Below are positions 7,122 to 16,056 of a stretch of DNA of 32,106 nt, piece after piece. The notes beneath the pieces were generated by a model. It was not told the DNA's origin. It did no database searches and was given only the letters and a program-made list of their open reading frames with translations. Numbering within the stretch: position 1 is the stretch's first letter; each line of letters begins with the position of its first letter. Origin of the DNA: Clostridiaceae bacterium (GTDB lineage Bacteria; Bacillota; Clostridia; Saccharofermentanales; DTU023); the NCBI GenBank assembly GCA_012841145.1, contig DUVH01000027.1:1-32106 (forward strand), written 5' to 3'. A program made the translations under genes and the position numbers.

Positions 7122-8042
7122 GTGAAAAAAAGAATTGTTGTTGCCTTAGGGGGCAATGCTCTCGGCAATACACCGGAAGAACAACGTGAACTCGTTCGCC
7201 AAACGGCGAAGCCGATCGCTGATTTGATCGAGGACGGTCACGATGTGGTGATCGCACACGGTAACGGCCCGCAAGTCGGCATGATCAACGTGGCATTCAG
7301 CAGCGGACAAGTTCCCCGCATGCCTTTCCCCGAGTGTGGAGCGATGAGTCAGGGTTATATTGGATTTCATCTGCAAAACGCATTGCGCGAGGAATTGCTT
7401 TCGCGCGGGATCGATCGTCCTGTTGCGACGATCGTGACGCAAGTGGTCGTCGACAAGAATGACCCCGCCTTTAAGGATCCGACGAAGCCGATCGGGAAGT
7501 TTTTCAGCAAAGAAGAAGCCGAAAAGGTCGCTGCCGAGACGGGCTATGTCATGAAAGAGGATGCCGGTCGCGGATACCGCCGAGTCGTCGCCTCGCCGAA
7601 GCCGGTCGAAGTCGTTGAAAATAAAACAGTCGAAGCGCTGATTAAAGATGGCCAGATTGTTGTTACGGTCGGAGGCGGCGGAATTCCCGTGATCAAAAAC
7701 GGGAATACACTGGAAGGTGTTGCCGCCGTGATCGATAAGGATTTCGCGTCGGGCGTTCTTGCCGAGATGATCGACGCCGATTTCCTGATCATCCTGACGG
7801 CAGTCGATAAGATCGCTCTTAATTTCGGGAAGCCTAACGAGACGTGGCTCGATCAGGTAAGTGTCGAAGACATGGAAAAATACATGGAAGAAGGTCACTT
7901 CGCACCAGGCTCCATGCTTCCGAAGGTTGAGGCGAGCGTCGCCTTCGCAAAATCAGGGAAAGGCCGTGTCGCTCTCGTGACGTCGCTCGAAAAGGCGAGC
8001 AGCGGCATCAAGGGTGAGACAGGTACACACATAAGCCTGTAA
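7122..8042 (+). CDS. arcC: Carbamate kinase
   Basis: This cytosolic enzyme transfers phosphate from carbamoyl phosphate to ADP, making ATP with release of ammonia and CO2. The 306-residue protein has the full family length and the amino-acid-kinase motifs KKRIVVALGGNALG at the start and DVVIAHGNGPQVG (60-72), the VTQVVVDKNDPAF region, KPIGKFFSKEEAE, a glycine-rich VTVGGGGIPVI loop and LPKVEASVAFA near the end. The GTG start is preceded by TGGAGGT at a 9-nt distance. It separates arcA from the ornithine-degradation genes. Because the carbamoyl phosphate must come from citrulline, an ornithine carbamoyltransferase is expected elsewhere in the genome. Confidence 0.96.
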   Translation: MKKRIVVALGGNALGNTPEEQRELVRQTAKPIADLIEDGHDVVIAHGNGPQVGMINVAFSSGQVPRMPFPECGAMSQGYIGFHLQNALREELLSRGIDRPVATIVTQVVVDKNDPAFKDPTKPIGKFFSKEEAEKVAAETGYVMKEDAGRGYRRVVASPKPVEVVENKTVEALIKDGQIVVTVGGGGIPVIKNGNTLEGVAAVIDKDFASGVLAEMIDADFLIILTAVDKIALNFGKPNETWLDQVSVEDMEKYMEEGHFAPGSMLPKVEASVAFAKSGKGRVALVTSLEKASSGIKGETGTHISL

Positions 8043-8054
8043 TGTTGTAAATAC

Positions 8055-8080
8055 CGGCAGGCGGAGCAAGTCGCCTGCCG
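8055..8080 (+). other. Intercistronic hairpin before ord-ortA
   Basis: CGGCAGGCG (8055-8063) and CGCCTGCCG (8072-8080) form a perfect 9-bp stem with an 8-nt loop in the 51-nt gap between arcC and the next gene. No T-run follows; GAGGGGG, the ribosome binding site of the next gene, begins 2 nt after the stem. It may set relative expression by stabilising or processing the mRNA. Confidence 0.6.
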
Positions 8081-8093
8081 TGAGGGGGTATGC

Positions 8094-9461
8094 ATGAGAG
8101 ATATTAGAGTCGCTCTCTGGGGTTTTGGGGCCATGGGGAGCGGGATAGCAAAGATGATCGCTTCTAAAGAGGGGATCAATATTTCCGGTGTTTGCGTCAG
8201 GCGGGACCACCTCGTTGGGCAGGAGGTCTATTCTTACCTTGGCATCGATCGCGGCGACCGCGACCCGGTTGTAATCACGAATAAAATCGAAGATATTGTC
8301 AGGCGTGATCTTTGTGACATTGTAGTCTTGGCGACCGATTCGTTCGTTGAAGCTCAATTCGACAAGATAATGTTTTGCCTTGATCGAGGCGTCAATGTTA
8401 TCACGATGGCCGAAGAGATGGCGTGGCCTTGGGCGCAGAACGAAGAGCTCGCTGACAAGATCGACGCGCTTGCCAAGATGCGCGGTGTTACCGTGCTCGG
8501 GACAGGGATCAATCCCGGTTTTGTTCTCGACTACCTGATCCTCGCGTTGAGCGGAACGTGTGAACACGTCGAATCGATCGAGGCCGCACGCGTCAATGAT
8601 CTCGCGCCTTTCGGGAAGTCCGTTATGGTCGAACAGGGCGTCGGCATCTCTGTCGAGGAATTCGACAGGCGCATGGCGGAAGGCAGTCTTGCCGGACATG
8701 TCGGATTCCCCGAGTCGATGTCAATGATCGCGGAGGGAATGGGCGTTGAACTCGTCGAGATTGAAGAGACGCGCGACCCGATCATCACGAATGTCGACAG
8801 AAAATCTGCTCACGGGGAGGCAAAGAAAGGTCATCTCGCCGGCGTTCGCCAGCAGAGTTACGGTCGCCTCGCCGACGGCAAAGTATTTATTCATCTCGAT
8901 CATCCCCAACAGATCTGTCCTGAAGATGAGGGCATCGATACGGGCGACTATGTGACGATTCACGCCGACGGATACGATATGAATCTCTCGATCGTACCCG
9001 AGACGCCGGGCGGTATCGGAACAATCGCGATGGTTGTCAACATGATCCCACATGTCATCGGTGCAGAGCCCGGACTCCGTTCAATGCTCGATCTTCCCGT
9101 GCCGCGCTGTATCTTGGGCAAATACTCCGAGCAGATACATCGCAAGGGAGATCACCGATATAAGAATGGCGAGCTCGTCTCTGTCGAGAAAGTCATTCTC
9201 CCCGTCGGCGAGCGTGCACCTCAAGTGCCTGACGACACGAAACGGACGCCGCTCCGAGCTTTTACGAAAGGTTTCCTGCAGGAAGAATCGGCAAAGCGTG
9301 GCGACACGGTCACCGTGAGGACGATGAGCGATCGATTGGTTGAGGGGACTCTCTCAGGGCGCTCCATATCTCCGGCACATACCTTCGGCGGTCACGTCCC
9401 CGAGTTGACAGCCGTTCACAGACAAGTGTTCGAGCTCATGTTCGGAGGTGAGTCAAAATGA
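8094..9461 (+). CDS. ord-ortA: Fused 2,4-diaminopentanoate dehydrogenase and 2-amino-4-oxopentanoate thiolase alpha subunit (Ord-OrtA)
   Basis: Residues 1 to about 350 are a DapB-like NAD(P)-dependent dehydrogenase: Rossmann loop ALWGFGAMGSGIAK (7-20), NVITMAEEMAWPW (101-113) and GTGINPGFVLDYLI. This part oxidatively deaminates 2,4-diaminopentanoate to 2-amino-4-oxopentanoate. Residues 358-455 match the separate small OrtA subunit, beginning NGELVSVEKVILPVGERAPQ and including VPDDTKRTPLRAFTKGFL and the GHVPEL motif. In the Clostridium sticklandii-type pathway these are two proteins of roughly 350 and 100 residues, so 455 residues agrees with a true fusion. There is no stop or start between the parts. 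The stop overlaps the ortB start by 4 bp (ATGA), as expected for a thiolase partner. Confidence 0.92.
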   Translation: MRDIRVALWGFGAMGSGIAKMIASKEGINISGVCVRRDHLVGQEVYSYLGIDRGDRDPVVITNKIEDIVRRDLCDIVVLATDSFVEAQFDKIMFCLDRGVNVITMAEEMAWPWAQNEELADKIDALAKMRGVTVLGTGINPGFVLDYLILALSGTCEHVESIEAARVNDLAPFGKSVMVEQGVGISVEEFDRRMAEGSLAGHVGFPESMSMIAEGMGVELVEIEETRDPIITNVDRKSAHGEAKKGHLAGVRQQSYGRLADGKVFIHLDHPQQICPEDEGIDTGDYVTIHADGYDMNLSIVPETPGGIGTIAMVVNMIPHVIGAEPGLRSMLDLPVPRCILGKYSEQIHRKGDHRYKNGELVSVEKVILPVGERAPQVPDDTKRTPLRAFTKGFLQEESAKRGDTVTVRTMSDRLVEGTLSGRSISPAHTFGGHVPELTAVHRQVFELMFGGESK

Positions 9462-10855
9462 AAGATATGACATACAAGGCCGTTATGAACCGTCAGAACG
9501 ACATCATGCGTCAGTCGCTCGGCATTAATTACGACGATTACGAGCGCGACGGTATCGTTTTTGATTACGAAGCCATGATGCGTGATGTCGGTATCACGAT
9601 CGATGAAGTCGTTCAAATCCAACGAGATCTCGGCGTCGGCAATACGCCGCTCATGGACGTCAAGAACGTGACAGCACTCGCGAGGAAGTTATCGGAACCG
9701 GGGTACGGCGCGAGAATTCTTATCAAGGACGAAGCCGCCAATCCTTCTGGAAGCTTCAAAGCGCGTCGCGCGGCGCTTTCCGTCTGGGACGCCAAACGAA
9801 AAGGATACAAAGGAGTCATTGCGGCGACGTCCGGAAACTACGGCGCCGCCGTCGCCAGCATGGCGGCAAAGCTCGGTCTGAAATGTATCGTGCTTCAGGA
9901 ATGCTACGACAGCGAGCTCGTCGGTCAGCCCGAGATACTTGAAAAACAGAGGAAATGCGAGGCGTTCGGAGCCGAAGTCGTGCAGACGACGGTGGGACCG
10001 GAACTCTTCTATCTCGCGCTTCGCATGTTGGAAGAGACTGGCTTTTACAACGCTTCGCTCTATTCGCCCTCCGCGATCGCAGGCATCGAGACGCTCGGTT
10101 ATGAGATCGCGCAGCAATGTCGCGACGAATATGGCCTTGTACCCGCTGTCGTTCTCGCGACGCAGGCGGGAGGAGGGAATCTCACCGGAACGGCGCGAGG
10201 ACTTTTGAAGGCGGGGCTCACCGATACAAAAGTCTACGCGGCGAGCGTCGATCTTTCCGGACTGTCGATGGCGTCCGACCGCGATTTTAACCGCAAATCG
10301 TTCACGACCGGACACACAGGCTTCGGTATTCCCTTCGCGTCGCTCCCCGATCGAAGCGATGTTCCGAGGAACGCGGCCCGCGCTTTGCGCTACATCGATC
10401 GCTATCTCCTCGTCAGACAGGGAGAGGTTTTCTATACGACGGAAATACTGGCTGCCTTGGAAGGACTTGAGCGGGGACCGGCAGGTAATACATCGCTTGC
10501 TGCTGCCTTTGCACTCGCACGGACGATGCCGGAAGATCAGACAATTGTCGTGCAGGAGACGGAATACACGGGCGCCGGAAAACACCCGACGGCTCAGTTA
10601 ACGTTCGCGAGGCAGAACGGGATCGACGTCTACATCGGCGATCCGGAAGAAGAAGTTCCCGGCCGATCAATTGTCCTGCCGGCGCATCCGTCGATGATCC
10701 GCGTGCGTGATTACGACATGACTCGCTTACGCGCCTCCGCTCTGCGTCGCCTCACGGCCGGCGGAGGTTCGTGGTCGGACGAAGAGATCGCCTACATGGC
10801 TGAGGAGCTCAATATCTCCGTCGAAGAGACAGAGGAAATGTTAGAAACACTGTAA
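9458..10855 (+). CDS. ortB: 2-amino-4-oxopentanoate thiolase, beta (PLP) subunit
   Basis: OrtB works with OrtA to cleave 2-amino-4-oxopentanoate with CoA into acetyl-CoA and alanine (D-alanine according to the described pathway). The 465-residue protein is of the fold-II PLP (threonine-synthase/cysteine-synthase-like) type, with GNTPLMDVKN, the Schiff-base lysine in NPSGSFKARRA (Lys101), ATSGNYGAAVASMAAKLG and the glycine-rich QAGGGNLTG loop. It starts with an ATGA overlap on the Ord-OrtA stop, so the two are translationally coupled. The OrtA partner comes from the C-terminal part of the preceding fusion. Length and motifs leave little doubt about the assignment. Confidence 0.93.
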   Translation: MKDMTYKAVMNRQNDIMRQSLGINYDDYERDGIVFDYEAMMRDVGITIDEVVQIQRDLGVGNTPLMDVKNVTALARKLSEPGYGARILIKDEAANPSGSFKARRAALSVWDAKRKGYKGVIAATSGNYGAAVASMAAKLGLKCIVLQECYDSELVGQPEILEKQRKCEAFGAEVVQTTVGPELFYLALRMLEETGFYNASLYSPSAIAGIETLGYEIAQQCRDEYGLVPAVVLATQAGGGNLTGTARGLLKAGLTDTKVYAASVDLSGLSMASDRDFNRKSFTTGHTGFGIPFASLPDRSDVPRNAARALRYIDRYLLVRQGEVFYTTEILAALEGLERGPAGNTSLAAAFALARTMPEDQTIVVQETEYTGAGKHPTAQLTFARQNGIDVYIGDPEEEVPGRSIVLPAHPSMIRVRDYDMTRLRASALRRLTAGGGSWSDEEIAYMAEELNISVEETEEMLETL

Positions 10856-10867
10856 ATAATCTACTGA

Positions 10868-10895
10868 AACTGCCGTCATTCTCACGACGGCAGTT
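10868..10895 (+). other. Intercistronic hairpin between ortB and oraS
   Basis: AACTGCCGTC (10868-10877) pairs perfectly with GACGGCAGTT (10886-10895) around an 8-nt loop. What follows is cgcgttttggg, with only four Ts at a distance, so this is a weak terminator at most. It lies in the only larger gap (77 nt) between ord-ortA and orr and could partly uncouple aminomutase from thiolase expression. Confidence 0.55.
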
Positions 10896-10932
10896 CGCGT
10901 TTTGGGAACATATTGAGAGAGGAGAGATCTGA

Positions 10933-11322
10933 GTGACCGATCGTGATAATCGGGAGATGGCGGCGGATGCGACGTTTGCAGAACGACGCCGGCATCTCGC
11001 ACATCTGTCAGATGAAGAACTCTACACGCTTTTCTGGGAGTTGACGGAGGAAGTTGTCGAGCCTCTTCTTCAGGCGGGAAGAGAATACACGACGCCCGCT
11101 ATTGAACGGAGTATTCTCCTGCGTATGGGATTTTCCAGTTTAGAGGCACAGGCCATTGTCCGCGGCGTGATCGATCACGGGCTGATGGGCAGAGGTGCCG
11201 GACACGTCGTCTGGAAAGTCTCGGAAGAACTCGGACTCTCGATCCGCGAGAGCGGGCTGGCGCTCGCCGAGGGAAAGCACTGGGACGTGGCGGCAAGGTT
11301 GTTTGACGAGGTGGCGTCATGA
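10933..11322 (+). CDS. oraS: D-ornithine 4,5-aminomutase, small subunit OraS
   Basis: This is the small subunit of the adenosylcobalamin- and PLP-dependent mutase that moves the terminal amino group of D-ornithine to C4, giving (2R,4S)-2,4-diaminopentanoate. The 129-residue length fits OraS. The sequence ARRRHLAHLSDEELYTLFWELTEEVVEPL followed by TPAIERSILLRMGFSSLEAQAIV and GAGHVVWK is characteristic. The GTG start is preceded by AGAGGAGAG at a distance of about 6 nt. Its last codons overlap the oraE start by 4 bp, consistent with equimolar assembly of the two subunits. Confidence 0.9.
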   Translation: MTDRDNREMAADATFAERRRHLAHLSDEELYTLFWELTEEVVEPLLQAGREYTTPAIERSILLRMGFSSLEAQAIVRGVIDHGLMGRGAGHVVWKVSEELGLSIRESGLALAEGKHWDVAARLFDEVAS

Positions 11323-13628
11323 AACACGATGTAGATGTACATGACTGCAAAGAAATCTCTGAAAGCTGCCGCCCAACGATGGGATCCGTTCAACCTGCCC
11401 GCGAGACCTCGATTCCTCTCGACATCAATGAGCGGCTCGATGTTCGCAAAATCCTCGACGGGTTGGAGAATTATCATTCGCCGAGGCGTCCTTGGCATTG
11501 GCGCGAGGGGCGGGGGGAGCCGAGAAAGATAGGCAGTTTCGACTATCTTGAAACATCGGAATCCCTAGAGAACTCCGTTCCGTTGCCGGGAAGCCGCGGT
11601 TTCGGTTTTATCGATCCGCAGCCCGATTGCGTCATCACGACGGAAATCGCTTCAGGTCGATTTGAAGATGACATTCGCCGTATGCGCATGGCGGCGTGGA
11701 ACGGCGCCGATCACATTATGGTGATCAGGACGGCCGGTCAGTCGCACATTGATTCGCTGCTCGAGGGCACGACGCAGGGTATCGGCGGAATTCCCGTGAC
11801 GCGCAAACAGTGTCGCGCGACACGTCGAGCACTTGACCTCATCGAAGACGAGGTCGGACGCCCGATCAACTACCACTCCTACGTTTCCGGTGTCGCGGGA
11901 CCCGACATCGCCGTGATGTTCGTCGAGGAAGGCGTTTCCGGCGTGCACCAGGATCCGCAATACAATGTCCTTTACCGAAACATCAACATGCTTCGAAGTT
12001 TTGTCGACGCGTGTGAAAGCAAAAAAATCATCGCCTACGGAGGTCAGCTCCAGATCGACGGCGCGCATAACGCCAACGCTACGGCGATGGAAGCGTGGAA
12101 AGTCATGCCGGAACTGATGGTTCAGCACGCGATCAACACCATGTTCTCTCTCAAGTGCGGGATCAAGCCTGAAAACATCGCGCTCTCAAGTGTTCCGCCG
12201 ACGGCGCCGCCCGCGCCGTGCATGCGCCTTGATTTGCCTTATGCTGTCGCCTTGAGAGATTTTTTCAGAGACTACAAAATTCGCGCTCAGCAAAACACGA
12301 AATACATGGAGTCGGAGACGCGCGAAGCGACTGTGACTCACACGCTCAACATGGTCATTTCGCGCTTGACGTCCGTCGATATTCAGTCGACGATCACGCC
12401 GGATGAGGGGCGCAATGTGCCGTGGCACTATTTCAACATCAATGCCGTCAACACGGCACGCCAGTCGCTTAACGGACTCGACGGCATCCGCGAAATGGTC
12501 GATATCAATCGCGACGGTTCGCTTGGAGAGCGCGTGCGCGAACTTAAAGAACGTGCCATTCTTTTCATGGAGGAGATTCTCGAGGTCGGCGGCTATTTCA
12601 GCGCCGTGGAAGAAGGTTTCTTCATCGACAGCGCTGAATATCCCGAGCGCAAGGGTGACGGTATCCCGCGCGAGCTCAAGGGAGGCATCGGAGCGGACAG
12701 CCTATTTAAGCGCTCAGAGGATTATTTTGCGCCTGTCTCTGTTCATTTCGGCTACAACAATATTCCCGACCAGTTCGAATGTGCGAGCGATGCGATCGGC
12801 GGCGACACGTTCCAGGATCCGTCAAAAATACAATTTATCGACGAGCTCGACGAATACGATAACGTAAACGTCCGCATCGCAGAAAAGCAAAAGTATTACG
12901 ACAATCCGAATCTCATCAGGCCGGAAGTCGAGTTCATGGCGGACGGCGTCGTCGTTTTGACGCTGATGCTCCCTTGTGACCGGCGCCATGCTGAAGCGGC
13001 ATCGCTCGTCATCGGCGAGAGAATGGGGCTTTCGGACTGCGAGGTGATCCACTGTCAGGTGATGCACCCCGCGGAGGGCACGTACATCGAGATGAAAGGC
13101 AGAATCGACTTCGATATCGATTTGTCAAAGCTTGAGCTGCCCGAAGTCATCGAGACGCTGTCGGAGGCGGAGATTCGCGATGACGTCCGCGAGCGCCCGA
13201 TGACAGTCGTCGCGGGCACGGTGGGCGAAGATGAGCACTCCGTCGGCCTGAAAGAGATCCTCGACATCAAGCACGGCGGGATCGAGGGGTTCGGTATTCG
13301 CTACCACTACTTGGGAACATCGGTACCCATCGAAAAGATCGTGGACGCGGCTATTGAGACGAACGCCGACGCCATCCTTGCGTCGACGATTATTTCGCAC
13401 CACGATATCCACTACAAGAACATGAGAAAGATCGCGGACACCTGCATTGAGAAAGGTATCAGAGACCGAATTATCCTCGTCGGAGGCGGCACGCAAGTCG
13501 TCAACGAACTCGCCGTCGACGCCGGCATGGATGTCGGATTTGGGCGCGGCAGCCGTGGAATCGATGTGGCGAGTTTTCTCGTGAAACGGCGGCGTGAAAT
13601 GCTTAAGGAAAGAAACGATGCATGTTGA
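11319..13628 (+). CDS. oraE: D-ornithine 4,5-aminomutase, large subunit OraE
   Basis: This is the catalytic subunit carrying both PLP and adenosylcobalamin. The protein has 769 residues, about 30 more than the typical family length, through an N-terminal extension before SIPLDINERLDVRKIL. Strongly conserved blocks include VITTEIASGRFEDDIRRMRM, GVAGPDIAVMF, QDPQYNVLYRNINM, IDGAHNANAT and SSVPPTAPPAP of the TIM-barrel domain. The C-terminal Rossmann domain has the cobalamin motif DEHSVG (DxHxxG) and, 11 residues after its His, the lysine of DIKHGG, the spacing expected for the cobalamin-ligand His and the PLP-binding Lys in this enzyme. It overlaps oraS by 4 bp and the next gene by 11 bp. Confidence 0.95.
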   Translation: MKHDVDVHDCKEISESCRPTMGSVQPARETSIPLDINERLDVRKILDGLENYHSPRRPWHWREGRGEPRKIGSFDYLETSESLENSVPLPGSRGFGFIDPQPDCVITTEIASGRFEDDIRRMRMAAWNGADHIMVIRTAGQSHIDSLLEGTTQGIGGIPVTRKQCRATRRALDLIEDEVGRPINYHSYVSGVAGPDIAVMFVEEGVSGVHQDPQYNVLYRNINMLRSFVDACESKKIIAYGGQLQIDGAHNANATAMEAWKVMPELMVQHAINTMFSLKCGIKPENIALSSVPPTAPPAPCMRLDLPYAVALRDFFRDYKIRAQQNTKYMESETREATVTHTLNMVISRLTSVDIQSTITPDEGRNVPWHYFNINAVNTARQSLNGLDGIREMVDINRDGSLGERVRELKERAILFMEEILEVGGYFSAVEEGFFIDSAEYPERKGDGIPRELKGGIGADSLFKRSEDYFAPVSVHFGYNNIPDQFECASDAIGGDTFQDPSKIQFIDELDEYDNVNVRIAEKQKYYDNPNLIRPEVEFMADGVVVLTLMLPCDRRHAEAASLVIGERMGLSDCEVIHCQVMHPAEGTYIEMKGRIDFDIDLSKLELPEVIETLSEAEIRDDVRERPMTVVAGTVGEDEHSVGLKEILDIKHGGIEGFGIRYHYLGTSVPIEKIVDAAIETNADAILASTIISHHDIHYKNMRKIADTCIEKGIRDRIILVGGGTQVVNELAVDAGMDVGFGRGSRGIDVASFLVKRRREMLKERNDAC

Positions 13629-14973
13629 GCTGCTCATAGCGGAGATCGGAAGCACGACGACAGTCGTTAACGCGTTTGCCGACTTGACTGGAGACGCTCC
13701 CAAATTCCTCGGGCAGGGGATGGCGGCGACATCAATCGCGGAGGGAGACGTCGTGCTCGGCCTTGAGAGGGCGAGAGCCGATCTTACACGCACTCTCGGC
13801 GTCGAGGCTGTCGTCGCGGATCATATCTTTGCGACGAGTTCGGCGGCTGGCGGCCTTTCAATGACGGTTCACGGACTCGTCCCCGAGATGACGGTGCGCG
13901 CCGCCCGCGAAGCGGCTCTCGGTTCAGGTGCCGTCATACGCATGGTCACGGCCGGAAAACTCGGCAATTATGACTTGGAGGAAGTGCGCGCCATCGCCCC
14001 GCGTATCGTGATGGTCGCAGGCGGCGTCGACGGCGGCGAGCGCGAGACGGCCCTTTACAATTTCAAGGTCCTGACTGAGTACATGCCGGAGACGCCTATC
14101 CTATACGCCGGAAACACCGATAATTGGCGAGAGATCAAAGCGATCGCACGAGAGAAAAACATCCGTTTGTACTTGACGGAGAATGTGTATCCGTCGCTCG
14201 ATCTGCTCAACGTCGAGCCGGCTCGCGCGACGATTCAGGATATCTTTGAAGAGCATATTGTCGAAGCCCCCGGTATGGCGCATATACACGAGGCCGTGAC
14301 GGGAAAGATTATGCCGACCCCCGGCGCCGTGATGGCGATGACGGAGCGGCTGTACGATGTGCTGGGCGACGTAATGACGTTTGACGTCGGAGGGGCGACG
14401 ACCGACCTTCATTCGGTGACGGAGGGAAGCGAAGACTTGCGTCATTATCGGATGGAGCCCGAGCCGTTCGCCAAACGGACAGTCGAAGGCGATTTAGGCG
14501 TCTTCGTCAATCGTGCGCACGTCATCGGCGCGATGAACGCAGGAGAGAAGGCGAAGCTTCCTCTTGACTACGAGACAAGGCTGGCCGATGTGCCGGAGAT
14601 CCCGGAAAGCGAGGATCACGTTTCGCTCGTACTCCCGCTGGTGAAAACATGTTGTCGCGAGGCGTTGGAACGGCATGCAGGCCGTATGACGGAACAGTTT
14701 ACGACGCGCGGCAGGCAGATGATGGTGCGCGGACGTGATTTGACGGCTGTCAAGACGATCATCGCGACGGGAGGCGCGTTGACGAAGCTACCCGGCGCCA
14801 CATCGATGATTAACGATATTTTGTCGACTCCCGTCACCGATTTCCTCTATCCGACGGAGTCTGCGCGTGTTATGATGGATCACGACTACTTAATGGCGTC
14901 GTGCGGCGTCATGGCGAACGCTTACCCTGAAGCTGCAGTCAAATTAATGCTCTCATCTATGAGGTTATTCTGA
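13618..14973 (+). CDS. MutL/GlmL-family ATPase linked to ornithine aminomutase
   Basis: This 451-residue protein belongs to the GlmL/MutL family found beside B12-dependent glutamate and ornithine mutases, and is unrelated to the DNA-repair MutL. Family members have an ASKHA (actin-like) ATP-binding fold and are thought to protect or reactivate the mutase. Visible signatures are the N-terminal phosphate loop IAEIGSTTTVVNAF, VMVAGGVDGGE, the second loop TFDVGGATTDLHSV and ATGGALTKLPG. I chose ATG 13618, with AAGGAAAG just upstream, rather than an in-frame ATG at 13594. The gene overlaps the oraE end by 11 bp, so coupling with the mutase is tight. Confidence 0.9.
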   Translation: MHVELLIAEIGSTTTVVNAFADLTGDAPKFLGQGMAATSIAEGDVVLGLERARADLTRTLGVEAVVADHIFATSSAAGGLSMTVHGLVPEMTVRAAREAALGSGAVIRMVTAGKLGNYDLEEVRAIAPRIVMVAGGVDGGERETALYNFKVLTEYMPETPILYAGNTDNWREIKAIAREKNIRLYLTENVYPSLDLLNVEPARATIQDIFEEHIVEAPGMAHIHEAVTGKIMPTPGAVMAMTERLYDVLGDVMTFDVGGATTDLHSVTEGSEDLRHYRMEPEPFAKRTVEGDLGVFVNRAHVIGAMNAGEKAKLPLDYETRLADVPEIPESEDHVSLVLPLVKTCCREALERHAGRMTEQFTTRGRQMMVRGRDLTAVKTIIATGGALTKLPGATSMINDILSTPVTDFLYPTESARVMMDHDYLMASCGVMANAYPEAAVKLMLSSMRLF

Positions 14974-14985
14974 CAGGAGGTTATT

Positions 14986-16047
14986 ATGTCATATCCTGAA
15001 CTGTTGATTGATCGCGAGAAACTTTCCCATAACATTCGCACCATCATGAAGATGGGACAGGATGCCGACGTCAAAATTCACTTTGTCACCAAGTGTATGG
15101 CAGGATGGCGACCTTTTTTGGAAGTGTTGCATGAGGCGGGTGTCGAATATTTTGCCGATTCGCGCGTTGAGAACTTGCGCGAGATAAGCGACCTCGCGCT
15201 GTCGCGTATGATGCTTCGAGTCCCGATGATTTCGAACGCGATCGACGTCGTCCGTTACGCTGATTTGAGCCTCAATTCCGACATGGCTGTTATCGAAGCG
15301 CTGTCGGATGCGGCGCGGACGCTTGATCGCGAGCACGGTGTCATCCTGATGGTAGAGATGGGGGATTTGCGCGAAGGGTTCATGCCTAAGGAAATCCTCG
15401 ACGTCGCATCGCGCGTCTTGAATTTGCGCGGCGTGTGGCTCGCCGGTATCGGGGCGAACTTCAACTGCTATGGCGGCGTGATTCCTGAAGAGCGTCAGCT
15501 GGTGGAATTGAGCGAGCTTGCTGCCGCGATCCGTCGACGCTTCAATGTTCCGTTGCCGATCGTTTCCGGAGGCAATACGGGATCTCTCTATTTACTTTCC
15601 GAAAACAGGTTGCCGCTCGGTATTACGCATCTTCGCATCGGGGAAGGATATCTGCTCGGTATCGAGACGTCTTACAGGAAGCGCATTCCCGACCTTTTCA
15701 CCGATGTCTTTGCCGTCAAAGCCGAGGTCATCGAGCTGAGGCGAAAGCCTTCCGTTCCGACAGGTCTCATCGGGCCGAATTCTTTCAATGAGATTCCCGT
15801 TTTTAAAGACCGCGGGCAGATTTGGCGCGCGATTCTTGCGATCGGCGAGCAGGATGCACGCTGTGAAACATTGCAGCCTAGAGACAGCAACATTGAGTTT
15901 CTGGGCGCGTCGAGCGATCACATGATCCTCGATGTCACCCATGCCGTGCGCGACCTGAAAGTCGGTGACGTGCTCGAATTCACGCCCGATTATGCGGCCT
16001 TGCTGCGTGCCGCAACTTCGCCTTACGTGCAAAAGCGGTTCGTCTGA
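14986..16047 (+). CDS. orr: Ornithine racemase
   Basis: This PLP-dependent fold-III racemase interconverts L- and D-ornithine and so supplies D-ornithine to the aminomutase. The 353-residue protein starts ELLIDREKLSHNIRTIM, with the probable PLP lysine in VKIHFVTKCMAG, then EYFADSRVENLREIS and the glycine-rich VSGGNTGSLYLL and GEGYLLGIET regions, a pattern that separates Orr-type proteins from true alanine racemases. AGGAGG lies 5 nt before the ATG and only 12 nt separate it from the previous gene. The stop TGA is immediately followed by an in-frame TAA, and a tandem array begins 10 nt further on. Confidence 0.88.
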   Translation: MSYPELLIDREKLSHNIRTIMKMGQDADVKIHFVTKCMAGWRPFLEVLHEAGVEYFADSRVENLREISDLALSRMMLRVPMISNAIDVVRYADLSLNSDMAVIEALSDAARTLDREHGVILMVEMGDLREGFMPKEILDVASRVLNLRGVWLAGIGANFNCYGGVIPEERQLVELSELAAAIRRRFNVPLPIVSGGNTGSLYLLSENRLPLGITHLRIGEGYLLGIETSYRKRIPDLFTDVFAVKAEVIELRRKPSVPTGLIGPNSFNEIPVFKDRGQIWRAILAIGEQDARCETLQPRDSNIEFLGASSDHMILDVTHAVRDLKVGDVLEFTPDYAALLRAATSPYVQKRFV

Positions 16048-16056
16048 TAAAACCGC

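Noticed and set aside
7146-7898. 250-codon minus-strand ORF opposite arcC
   Set aside because: It is the antisense shadow of a highly conserved gene; its composition (many His, Asp, Arg) is typical of such shadows.
7122-16047. Cobalamin riboswitch controlling the B12-dependent mutase operon
   Set aside because: None of the gaps before arcC, ord-ortA or oraS has the length or the B12-box-like sequence needed.
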